From: Rhodoferax sp. BLA1
GTDB lineage: Bacteria > Pseudomonadota > Gammaproteobacteria > Burkholderiales > Burkholderiaceae_C
Direction of reading: 5' to 3'
DNA: 64,000 bases
NCBI RefSeq assembly: GCF_013416775.1
Contig: NZ_SZVI01000009.1
Location: 434,001-498,000 of the forward strand
Program-made: the position numbers and the translations under genes
The notes under the pieces: model-generated
The model's input: the letters and a program-made list of their open reading frames with translations, nothing else
Databases searched by the model: none
What the model was told of the DNA's origin: nothing
Shown here: positions 1 through 7,333 of the stretch, piece after piece
Layout of the letters: the number at the start of each line of letters is the position of its first letter
How positions within the stretch are numbered: position 1 is the first letter of the stretch

Positions 1-355
1 GCACCACATCGCCTTTTTTGCAGACGGCGGTGAACAGCACTTTTTCTGCGGCACGACCCTGGTGGGTCGGCACAAAGAAGTTCATGCCGGTGATGTTCTG
101 GATGACTTTTTCCAGCCGGTAAAAACTGCGTGCACCGGCATAACTCTCGTCACCTTCCATGATGGCGCCCCACTGGCGGCTGGACATGGCGCCGGTACCG
201 GAGTCGGTCAACCAGTCGATCAACACGTCTTCGGCGTGTAATTTGAAGACGTTGAGTTTGGCGGCTTCCAGCAGCTGAACCCGCTCCTCACGGGTCGTCA
301 TACGAATGGGTTCAATGCTTTTGATGCGAAAGGGTTCAATCAGGGTTTTGGGCAT
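1..355 (-). CDS. Tryptophanase / tyrosine phenol-lyase family protein, 5' part only
   Basis: Reading the minus strand from the ATG at 355 gives 118 residues starting MPKTLIEPFRIKSIEPIR, open to the window edge. The motifs LTDSGTGAMS, GDESYAG and PTHQGRAAEK are typical of the N-terminal part of the PLP-dependent beta-eliminating lyases, which split tryptophan to indole, or tyrosine to phenol, plus pyruvate and ammonia. The PLP lysine and the residues that separate the two activities lie outside the window, so substrate cannot be decided. The family is usually about 460 residues, so roughly three quarters of the gene is missing. Confidence 0.85.
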   Translation of the reverse strand, partial: MPKTLIEPFRIKSIEPIRMTTREERVQLLEAAKLNVFKLHAEDVLIDWLTDSGTGAMSSRQWGAIMEGDESYAGARSFYRLEKVIQNITGMNFFVPTHQGRAAEKVLFTAVCKKGDVV

Positions 356-445
356 GTTTTGCTCGTCTCAGTCAATGGAGGCGAGAAGGTAGCATCGGTT
401 TTAAGCGCATGGTGTCGGTTAAAACCAACACTTCTCAACCAGCGT

Positions 446-477
446 GGCGATCCCAGCGACGAGCACCCGGGATCGCC
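446..477 (-). terminator. Hairpin between chemoreceptor and lyase genes
   Basis: GGCGATCCC at 446-454 pairs with GGGATCGCC at 469-477, a perfect 9-bp stem with a 14-nt loop, just downstream of the chemoreceptor stop codon. No U-run follows, so it may be a Rho-type or weak terminator or part of the lyase leader. The rest of 356-499 shows no gene. Confidence 0.35.
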
Positions 478-499
478 GTCGAAACTGACGCAACCTCGC

Positions 500-2053
500 T
501 CAGAGCTTAAAAACAGCCACGGTCTGCACCAAGTCATTGGCCTGGGACTTCAAGCTACTGGCGGCAGCGGCCATTTCCTCGACCAGGGCCGCGTTTTGCT
601 GGGTCACCCGGTCCATTTGCGTGACGGCTTCACCCACCTGTGACACACCCAGGCTCTGTTCTCGGCTGGCGGCACTGATCTCACCCACCACATCCACCAA
701 CCGGGCGATGCTGCTGACCACCTCGCTCATGGTGCTGCCCGCCTGATCTACCAGCGCCGTGCCACTGGACACACGTTCCACGCTGGTGTTGATCAGGTTC
801 TTGATCTCTTTGGCTGCGTCGGCGCTGCGCCCGGCCAAAGACCGCACCTCGCTGGCCACCACGGCAAAACCGCGCCCTTGTTCACCCGCGCGGGCGGCTT
901 CCACCGCCGCGTTCAGCGCCAGGATATTGGTTTGGAAGGCGATGCCGTCAATCACCGCAATGATGTCGCTGATTTTGCGCGAGGCCTCGTTGATGCCACC
1001 CATGGTCGCCACCACGTCGGCCACCACCCGACCACCCTGCACCGCCACACTGCTGGCATGTACCGCCATCTGGCTGGCTTGAGCCGCGCTCTCTGCGTTG
1101 TGCTGCACCGTGGCACTGAGCTGTTCCATGGAGGCAGCGGTTTGCTCCAATGCACTGGCCTGGCTTTCGGTGCGGTCCGACAAGTCCTGGTTGCCCTGGG
1201 CGATCTCGGAGCTGGCGGTAGCCACACCTTCCGAACCCTCACGTACATGCCGCACGATGGCGGCAAAACGGTCACGCATGGTCCGCAAGTCATACAAGAT
1301 GCTGCTGCTGTCCTGGGGTCGCAGCTCGATGTGGGTGGCCAAATCTCCCTGGGCAATCCGCTGGGTCAGGTCACTGACAACACGGGGTTCACCACCCAAC
1401 TGGCGCAGGATGCTGCGCGAGATCAACCAACCAAAACCCGCCAACAGAGCCAGTAGCAACAGGGTGCCAGCGGCAAAACCGATGGCCCGGCGCCAGACCG
1501 CCGCATTGACGTTGTCGACGTAGACGCCCGAGCCAACGACCCAGCCCCAGGGCTCAAACCCTTTGACATAAGAAATTTTTGGCACCGGCTCGGTATGGCC
1601 TGGCTTGGGCCAGACATAACTGACAAAACCATCACCAGCGGTTCTGACCTGCTTGACGAAGTCAACAAAAATGAACTGCCCGGTGGGGCTTTTGAGGCCT
1701 GAGACGTCCGTGCCTTCGAGTTCGGGTTTGATCGGGTGCAGCACCACGTAGGGGCGCATGTCATTGATCCAGAAATACTCGGAACCGCTGTAACGCAATT
1801 GGCGCAGTGTGTCGATGGCTTGCCGTTGGGCGTCATCCTGTGTCAGTTTGCCCTGTGTTTCCAGAGCGTGAAAACGCGTCAGCACACCCTGCGCGATTTC
1901 TACCGTCTGACGCACGGCCGTTTGCCGTTCTTCCAGGATCAGGGCACGTTCTGACCAGAGAAACACACACGCCAACAACACCAGACCCAACATGGCACCG
2001 GTGATCAGCAGGGTCAAACGCCGAACGATACTCATCGAAGTCAATGTCAGCAT
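500..2053 (-). CDS. Methyl-accepting chemotaxis protein with periplasmic Cache domain
   Basis: A 517-residue chemoreceptor. A membrane segment lies near residues 11-33, followed by a periplasmic single Cache domain (roughly 40-185, with the [15 protein letters not shown] and YVWPKPG motifs) that usually binds small organic acids. A second membrane segment (about 190-212), a HAMP region and the cytoplasmic hairpin follow; its tip carries the near-invariant [19 protein letters not shown] motif that docks CheA/CheW. The C-terminus ends in VAVFKL without a CheR-tethering pentapeptide. The open frame continues 58 codons upstream into rnhA, but those residues do not look like a chemoreceptor; I chose the ATG at 2053 (MLTLTSMS), preceded by AGAGAC. 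ATG 2035 is an alternative. Confidence 0.93.
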   Translation of the reverse strand: MLTLTSMSIVRRLTLLITGAMLGLVLLACVFLWSERALILEERQTAVRQTVEIAQGVLTRFHALETQGKLTQDDAQRQAIDTLRQLRYSGSEYFWINDMRPYVVLHPIKPELEGTDVSGLKSPTGQFIFVDFVKQVRTAGDGFVSYVWPKPGHTEPVPKISYVKGFEPWGWVVGSGVYVDNVNAAVWRRAIGFAAGTLLLLALLAGFGWLISRSILRQLGGEPRVVSDLTQRIAQGDLATHIELRPQDSSSILYDLRTMRDRFAAIVRHVREGSEGVATASSEIAQGNQDLSDRTESQASALEQTAASMEQLSATVQHNAESAAQASQMAVHASSVAVQGGRVVADVVATMGGINEASRKISDIIAVIDGIAFQTNILALNAAVEAARAGEQGRGFAVVASEVRSLAGRSADAAKEIKNLINTSVERVSSGTALVDQAGSTMSEVVSSIARLVDVVGEISAASREQSLGVSQVGEAVTQMDRVTQQNAALVEEMAAAASSLKSQANDLVQTVAVFKL

Positions 2054-2072
2054 ACAAGTTGTCTCTGTGTGA

Positions 2073-2522
2073 TCAGCGTTTTTGCAGCGCCATATCCACT
2101 CCCCGATTGGCCAGTTCATCGGCCCGCTCGTTACCAGCATCCCCATTGTGACCCCGCACCCAGCGCCACTCGATCTGGTGGGCGCCGCCGTTGACCAAGG
2201 CATCCAGGCGCTGCCAAAGATCAACATTTTTGACCGGTGCCTTGGTGGCCGTTTTCCAGCCGCGCGCTTTCCAGCCCGGCAGCCACTCGGTCATGCCCTT
2301 GAGCACATACTGGCTGTCCACATGCAGCGTGATCTTGCACGGGCGTTTCAGGGCCGACAAGGCCTCAATCACCGCCATCATCTCCATGCGGTTGTTGGTG
2401 GTATCAAGTTCGCCGCCACACAGTTCTTTTTGCGCCTCTGGCGACTTCAGCAACGCGCCCCAGCCGCCCGGGCCGGGGTTGCCCTTGCAGGCGCCGTCGG
2501 TATAAATATCAATGCTATTCAA
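2073..2522 (-). CDS. rnhA: Ribonuclease HI
   Basis: A 149-residue RNase HI, which cleaves the RNA strand of RNA-DNA hybrids such as R-loops and primer remnants. The start [18 protein letters not shown] carries the first catalytic Asp. The Glu is in [10 protein letters not shown], the second Asp in HVDSQYV, and the last Asp and the conserved His lie in the [15 protein letters not shown] stretch. Length equals the usual ~150. It follows the methyltransferase gene on the same strand with a 17-bp gap, an arrangement with gloB common in proteobacteria. Confidence 0.97.
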   Translation of the reverse strand: MNSIDIYTDGACKGNPGPGGWGALLKSPEAQKELCGGELDTTNNRMEMMAVIEALSALKRPCKITLHVDSQYVLKGMTEWLPGWKARGWKTATKAPVKNVDLWQRLDALVNGGAHQIEWRWVRGHNGDAGNERADELANRGVDMALQKR

Positions 2523-2539
2523 TGTGTTTGTCCATGTGT

Positions 2540-3334
2540 TTAGGTTTGTGTATCATTTTGGCCTGTAGCCCTCATGTTACCTGAGCTATTAGCTATAGTA
2601 ACAGGAGCAACCGCCAAGCGTCTGACGGCCTTTCGGGCGGGGTTGATCAGTGTCATACCTCGCACCCGCTTGACCGCCACCAGGCAATACACCGAGCCCA
2701 GGATCGGCCACCAGCGCTCGCCAGCCTTGTCCATCCAGTTGAAACGCTGCAACCAGGCCTGGCTGGAGCAGGCCGGCCGGTAGCAGCCAAAACGGCCGTC
2801 TTCAATCTCCAAATTCAGCAGGCTCAGCCAGTCACGCAGGCGCAGATAACCAATACATTCACCCGATGACGGCAGCAGCAGGCGCTGGGCGCCCATCCAG
2901 CGGAACCAGTTCGGTCGCCGCTGGCAAAAGCCCCACATACTCAATGGGTTCAGTCCACAAATCACCACCCGGCCTTCAGGCACCAGCACACGTGCCACCT
3001 CACGCAAGACGCCGTGCGGATCGACGGAGAGCTCCAGCGCATGCGGCATCACCACCAGATCGAGGCTGTTGGCCGAAAACGGCAAGGCTGAAAAGTCCGT
3101 GACCAGCGCCACGCGTGGGCTGGCGGATGGCTCCTGCGGCAAGATGCTGGTTTCTGTCGGGGTTTGTGTGGCCAGCCAGCGGTGTGGCATGCGGTTGGCC
3201 TCGAGTGCATTCAACTCCGGCAAGCCCAGTTGCAGCGCGTGAAACCCAAACACATTGCCCACCGCCTGCGCCATTTGCGCGCGCTCCCATGCCAGCAGGT
3301 ACTGCCCTGGCGGAGACGCCAACCAATCGTGCAT
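2540..3334 (-). CDS. Class I SAM-dependent methyltransferase (gloB neighbour)
   Basis: A 264-residue protein with the C-terminal half of a Rossmann methyltransferase fold: [22 protein letters not shown] and the [20 protein letters not shown] motif match the family found beside gloB and rnhA in proteobacteria. Substrate is unknown. The N-terminal SAM-binding glycine motif is degenerate. I chose the ATG at 3334 ([14 protein letters not shown]), which fits family N-termini; an ATG at 3355 adds seven residues and would overlap the divergent gloB start. The last ~20 residues ([17 protein letters not shown]) are encoded by a copy of the palindromic repeat at 2551-2601, so the native C-terminus was probably replaced or extended. 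Confidence 0.85.
   Translation of the reverse strand: MHDWLASPPGQYLLAWERAQMAQAVGNVFGFHALQLGLPELNALEANRMPHRWLATQTPTETSILPQEPSASPRVALVTDFSALPFSANSLDLVVMPHALELSVDPHGVLREVARVLVPEGRVVICGLNPLSMWGFCQRRPNWFRWMGAQRLLLPSSGECIGYLRLRDWLSLLNLEIEDGRFGCYRPACSSQAWLQRFNWMDKAGERWWPILGSVYCLVAVKRVRGMTLINPARKAVRRLAVAPVTIANSSGNMRATGQNDTQT
2551..2601 (-). repeat. Palindromic repeat copy forming the 3' end of the methyltransferase gene
   Basis: On the minus strand: TATAGCTAATAGCTC, a short spacer, then GAGGGCTACAGGCCAAAATGA. Both halves match the interspersed palindrome found elsewhere in the window (for example 22265 and 44538). It is translated as the C-terminal tail of the methyltransferase. Confidence 0.75.
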
Positions 3335-3353
3335 CCCTATAATTTGACCGCTC

Positions 3354-4121
3354 ATGAACTTAATTCCACTGCCTGCTTTCAACGACAACTACATCTGGAT
3401 GCTGCACGATGGACAGCGTGCCCTGGTGGTGGACCCCGGCGATGCCCAAGTCGTTTTTGAGGCCATCAAACGCCTGGGAGTCCAACTCGAGGCGATTCTA
3501 GTCACGCACCATCACCATGATCACACCGGCGGTGTGACCGAACTGCGCGAGGCCACCGGCGCCCAGGTGTTTGGCCCCTTGCTGGAGCAGGTGCCCGAAC
3601 CTTTGATGCGCTTGGCCGGTGGTGATGTGATTGAGCTGCTGGGTTGGCGCCTGCAGGTGATCGACGTGCCCGGCCACACCGCTGGTCACATTGCGTTCTA
3701 CACCGAGCCCCAAGGTCAATACCCGCTGCTGTTGTGTGGTGACACCTTGTTCAGCGCGGGTAGCGGACGCCTGTTTGAGGGCACCCCGGCGCAGATGCTG
3801 ACCTCACTGGGCAAACTGGCGGCTTTGCCCGACAACACCCGCGTCTGCTGCGCCCATGAATACACAGCCAGCGGCCTGGTGTTTGCCCATGCCGTTGAAC
3901 CCGACAACCAGGACGTGGTCAGCCACCAGGCCACCGTCCAAACGCTGCGTGCGCAGCACTTGCCCAGCCTGCCTTCGAGCATCGGGCTGGAAAAAGCCAT
4001 CAACCCTTTTTTGCGGACACACCTGCCCGGTGTGATCCGCGCCGTGCAGCAATTTGACGCCACCGCGCAAGACCCAGTGCGTGTTTTTGCTGCGCTGCGA
4101 ACCTGGAAAAATCAGTTTTGA
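3354..4121 (+). CDS. gloB: Hydroxyacylglutathione hydrolase (glyoxalase II)
   Basis: A 255-residue metallo-beta-lactamase-fold enzyme that hydrolyses S-lactoylglutathione to lactate and glutathione in methylglyoxal detoxification. The metal-binding THHHHDHTGG is complete, followed by PGHTAGH, LLCGDTLFSAGSGRLFEG and CAHEYT; family length is about 255. Its ATG shares bases with a possible upstream start of the divergent methyltransferase. A perfect TATAAT lies at 3338-3343, only 10 bp before the ATG, which would give an almost leaderless mRNA. The stop overlaps the start of the next gene. Confidence 0.97.
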   Translation: MNLIPLPAFNDNYIWMLHDGQRALVVDPGDAQVVFEAIKRLGVQLEAILVTHHHHDHTGGVTELREATGAQVFGPLLEQVPEPLMRLAGGDVIELLGWRLQVIDVPGHTAGHIAFYTEPQGQYPLLLCGDTLFSAGSGRLFEGTPAQMLTSLGKLAALPDNTRVCCAHEYTASGLVFAHAVEPDNQDVVSHQATVQTLRAQHLPSLPSSIGLEKAINPFLRTHLPGVIRAVQQFDATAQDPVRVFAALRTWKNQF

Positions 4122-5695
4122 CACATTTTTTGAAATCGGCAGCGCTGCTGCTTTGTCTTGTGCTGGTGGGCTGCGCCAGCACCACCCCAAGTGGACAAAC
4201 GGACACTTACACCCTGGCCACCACACCCAGTGCACCAGGAGTGCGCAACGACAACAGCGCGCCCGGATTACGCAACCCGATCTACCCCAGCGGGGGTTTG
4301 CGCGCCTTGCCGAGCCTGACACTGAGCTCGCTGCCGGTGCATGCCCTAACCCCACCAGCCAATATGTGGGACCGCATCCGCCTCGGCTTTGCCATGCCCG
4401 ACCTCGACAACGACCTGGTGCGTGACCGCGAGCAGTGGTACGCCACCCGGCCCGACTATGTGCAACGCATGACCGACCGGGGTGGCAAATACCTGTTCTA
4501 CATTGTGGAAGAACTGGAACGACGCGGCATGCCCACCGAGCTGGCCCTGCTGCCCTTCATTGAGAGTGCTTTCAACCCGCAGGCGGTCTCCAGTGCCCGG
4601 GCGGCAGGCATGTGGCAGTTCATGCCCGCCACCGGCAAATACTTCGAACTCAAGCAAAACATGTTTCGGGATGAGCGGCGTGATGTGCTGGCCTCCACCC
4701 GCGCCGCGCTGGACTACCTGCAACGTCTGTACGGCATGTTTGGTGACTGGCATCTGGCGCTGGCCGCCTACAACTGGGGCGAAGGCAGCGTCTCCCGGGC
4801 CATTGCCAAAAACAAAAAACTGGGCCTTGGCACCAGTTACCTTGATTTGAAAATGCCGATGGAGACGCAGTTTTATGTGCCCAAGCTGCAGGCCGTCAAA
4901 AACATAGTGGCCGACCCGGACAAGTTCAACACCTTTTTGCCCGCCATTGGCAACCACCCGTATTTCCAAACGGTGGAAATTCGCCGTGACATCGATGTGG
5001 CGCTGGCGGCCAAACTGGCCGAGGTGCCTCTGAGCGACTTCCGGGCGCTCAACCCGTCGGCCTCCAAACCGGTGCTGCTGGCGGCAGGTACACCCACCAT
5101 TTTGCTGCCCTGGGACAACGCCGAGGTGTTTCAGGCCAATCTGGAGGCCTATGGCGGCAGCGGACTCGCCAGCTGGACCGCCTGGATTGCACCGACCACC
5201 CTCAAACCGGCTGACGCCGCCAGCCGCTTCAACATGTCAGAGAACGAGCTGCGCGAGGTCAACAACATCAAGGGTCGCATGCTGATCCGTGCCGGCTCGA
5301 CCTTGCTGGTGCGCCGTGACAGCAGCGTGCTCAATGACGTGAGCAACCATGTGGCTGACAACGGCCAGCTGTCGTTGGCGCCCGAGGTGGTGCTGCGCAA
5401 GACCAGTGTCAAAGCTGGCAAAAAAGACAGCGTGGCCTCCCTGGCCAAACGTTATGGTCTGAACGCGGCGGAAGTCGCACGCTGGAACAACGTCAGCGCG
5501 TCAGCCGTCTTCAAGGCCGGGCAAAAAGTGGTGGTGTATTTGCCCGCACGCGCGAGCCGGGCCGTGAGGGCGGCACCGTCAAGCAAAGCCGCACGCTCAT
5601 CACCGGGAAGCAGCGCAAAAAAAGCCGCCAAGGTGCCAGCGCGCAAAAAAGCAGTTGTAGCGCCCAAGAAAACGGCGCCAGCCAAAAAGAAGTGA
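4118..5695 (+). CDS. mltD: Membrane-bound lytic murein transglycosylase D-like lipoprotein
   Basis: A 525-residue lipoprotein that cleaves peptidoglycan glycan strands. It starts with TTG overlapping the gloB stop (TTGA at 4118-4121), which suggests translational coupling. The signal peptide ends in LVGC at residue ~19. The SLT catalytic domain has the ALLPFIESAFNP glutamate, AAGMWQFMPATG and LAAYNWGEGSV. At least one, probably two, LysM-like modules (about 370-490; SVASLAKRYGLNAAEVARWN) bind glycan. The tail (about 490-525) is a Lys/Ala/Pro-rich, low-complexity stretch that may contact the wall or membrane. Confidence 0.93.
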   Translation: MTHFLKSAALLLCLVLVGCASTTPSGQTDTYTLATTPSAPGVRNDNSAPGLRNPIYPSGGLRALPSLTLSSLPVHALTPPANMWDRIRLGFAMPDLDNDLVRDREQWYATRPDYVQRMTDRGGKYLFYIVEELERRGMPTELALLPFIESAFNPQAVSSARAAGMWQFMPATGKYFELKQNMFRDERRDVLASTRAALDYLQRLYGMFGDWHLALAAYNWGEGSVSRAIAKNKKLGLGTSYLDLKMPMETQFYVPKLQAVKNIVADPDKFNTFLPAIGNHPYFQTVEIRRDIDVALAAKLAEVPLSDFRALNPSASKPVLLAAGTPTILLPWDNAEVFQANLEAYGGSGLASWTAWIAPTTLKPADAASRFNMSENELREVNNIKGRMLIRAGSTLLVRRDSSVLNDVSNHVADNGQLSLAPEVVLRKTSVKAGKKDSVASLAKRYGLNAAEVARWNNVSASAVFKAGQKVVVYLPARASRAVRAAPSSKAARSSPGSSAKKAAKVPARKKAVVAPKKTAPAKKK

Positions 5696-5766
5696 TCTGT
5701 GTGAGGCCGGGCGCTTGATCGGCGCACCGCGCACCAACCGGATTCAGCGCGGTATCGGCCCGGGGT

Positions 5767-6180
5767 TTAACGGTAGCCAGCAAACAAAATGGCAATGTTG
5801 AGCCCCAAGCCCAACAACCACACCACACTGCGCAGGCTGGCCTGGTTGGCCACATACAGCAGGATGTAGACCAGCCGCAGCACCACAAACAGGGCGGCCA
5901 GTACATCCAGCCGAGCCTGGTAGGCCCCCAACTGGTGGGCGATCACCACCGCGCCGATGAAAAACGGCAGCGCCTCAAAACTGTTGGCCTGCGCGGCATT
6001 GGCGCGGGCACGCCAGTCGGTCTGGCTGGCCAACCAAGCGCGCGGGTGTTTGTTGTCAAACCCGCCTTGCTGCGGCGGCTTGGTGAACATCCCCCACTTG
6101 GCGATACCGGCGCACACAATCGGCAACAAAGCCGCGATCAACACACACCAGTAAGCCAGGGTGAACGAGGGCAACAGCAT
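5767..6180 (-). CDS. MAPEG family membrane protein
   Basis: A 137-residue protein with four predicted membrane segments and the pattern RANAAQANSFEALPFF typical of the bacterial MAPEG group (eicosanoid/glutathione metabolism superfamily, COG3686 type). The enzymatic role of bacterial members is mostly unknown; glutathione transferase or peroxidase activity is possible. It starts 17 bp after recR stops on the same strand and may be co-transcribed with it. Confidence 0.85.
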   Translation of the reverse strand: MLLPSFTLAYWCVLIAALLPIVCAGIAKWGMFTKPPQQGGFDNKHPRAWLASQTDWRARANAAQANSFEALPFFIGAVVIAHQLGAYQARLDVLAALFVVLRLVYILLYVANQASLRSVVWLLGLGLNIAILFAGYR

Positions 6181-6197
6181 GACAACTCCTGAGGGGG

Positions 6198-6788
6198 TTA
6201 ACGCCGGTCGACCAGCGCGTGGGCAATGGTACCCAAATCGACATATTCCAGCTCGCTGCCCACCGGCACACCCCGTGCCAGACGGGTGAGCTGCAGGCCC
6301 CGGCCTTTGAGGCCTTCTGCAATCACATGCGCCGTGGCTTCGCCTTCGGCGGTGAAGTTGGTGGCCAGAATCACCTCGTGCACGGTGCCGTCCAGCGCCC
6401 GGTCAAACAGCTTCTTTAACCCAATGTCTTTGGGTCCGATGCCGTCCAGCGGGCTGAGTTTGCCCATCAGCACAAAATACAGCCCCTTGTAGGCGCCGGT
6501 GCGCTCCACCGCCGACTGGTCGGCCGGGGTTTCCACCACACACAGCTTGCTGGCGTCGCGCCGATCATCCAGGCAGGTGGCACAGACCTCGGCCTGGGTA
6601 AAGGTGTGGCACAGCGCACAGTGCTGGATGCTGTGGGTGGCCTCATTCAAGGCTCGCGCCAGCGTCTCGGCGCCCGCACGGTTGTGCTGCAACAGGTGAA
6701 ACGCCATGCGCTGCGCCGATTTCACCCCCACGCCCGGCAGGCAGCGCAGCGACTGGATCAGCACCTCAAGCGCATTGGTGTCAGACAT
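6198..6788 (-). CDS. recR: Recombination protein RecR
   Basis: A 196-residue RecR, partner of RecF/RecO in loading RecA at gaps. Visible are the helix-hairpin-helix [24 protein letters not shown], the four-Cys zinc site C-LC-CATC-DD (residues ~57-72) and the Toprim domain with [19 protein letters not shown] and [12 protein letters not shown]. Family length is about 198. It lies downstream of dnaX and ybaB on the same strand, the classic order, but here a 165-bp gap holding a large inverted repeat separates it from ybaB. Confidence 0.98.
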   Translation of the reverse strand: MSDTNALEVLIQSLRCLPGVGVKSAQRMAFHLLQHNRAGAETLARALNEATHSIQHCALCHTFTQAEVCATCLDDRRDASKLCVVETPADQSAVERTGAYKGLYFVLMGKLSPLDGIGPKDIGLKKLFDRALDGTVHEVILATNFTAEGEATAHVIAEGLKGRGLQLTRLARGVPVGSELEYVDLGTIAHALVDRR

Positions 6789-6843
6789 AAAAGTGAGTGC
6801 TCAGTAGAAGAACGGTATTGGCAACCAACGCGGCGGGCGTAGC

Positions 6844-6942
6844 GAGCCAGCGTCAGCCTAGGCGGACGGAGCGCAGCAACCGGAACGTACTTCCTGTACG
6901 TGAGGATTGCGAGCACCGCCCAACGACGGATTACGCTGGCTC
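6844..6942. repeat. Extragenic inverted repeat between ybaB and recR
   Basis: GAGCCAGCGT (6844-6853) is matched by ACGCTGGCTC (6933-6942), with a nested ACGTAC/GTACGT pair around 6885-6902, so the ~100-bp unit can fold into a long interrupted hairpin. No open frame or promoter is evident. It looks like a dispersed extragenic element rather than a terminator. Confidence 0.6.
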
Positions 6943-6953
6943 GGTAGCCACCC

Positions 6954-7286
6954 TCAGAAAGGGAATTTCATGCCGCCGGGGAGGCCTGGCATGCCTGCAG
7001 TGATCTTGCCCATCTTCTCGGCCGATGTCTCCTCGGCCTTGCGCAGCGCCGCATTAAACGCAGCCGCCACCAGGTCTTCGAGCATGTCCTTGTCATCGGT
7101 CAACAAACTCGGGTCGATGGTGACACGGCGCACCTCGTGTTTGCAGGTCATGGTGATCTTGACCAAGCCCGCGCCGGATTCACCGCTGACTTCGATGTTG
7201 CCCAGATCGTCCTGGGCTTTTTTCATGTTTTCCTGCATCGCCTGCGCCTGCTTCATCAAGCCTGCGAGTTGTCCTTTGTTGAACAT
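6954..7286 (-). CDS. ybaB: YbaB/EbfC family nucleoid-associated protein
   Basis: A 110-residue DNA-binding dimer of the YbaB/EbfC family, with the [15 protein letters not shown] coiled helix, the [23 protein letters not shown] core and a flexible [13 protein letters not shown] tail. It sits between dnaX and recR, the conserved arrangement. Function is nucleoid organisation and broad regulation; the link to RecR/DnaX is positional only. Confidence 0.96.
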   Translation of the reverse strand: MFNKGQLAGLMKQAQAMQENMKKAQDDLGNIEVSGESGAGLVKITMTCKHEVRRVTIDPSLLTDDKDMLEDLVAAAFNAALRKAEETSAEKMGKITAGMPGLPGGMKFPF

Positions 7287-7333
7287 GGGGTTCCTTCAGT
7301 TGGTGATAAAAAAGATTCTCGAGCACCTGCGCA

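Noticed and set aside
2054..2227. 58-residue N-terminal extension of the first chemoreceptor
   Set aside because: It overlaps rnhA in another frame and does not look like a chemoreceptor N-terminus; a membrane-segment start follows at 2053.
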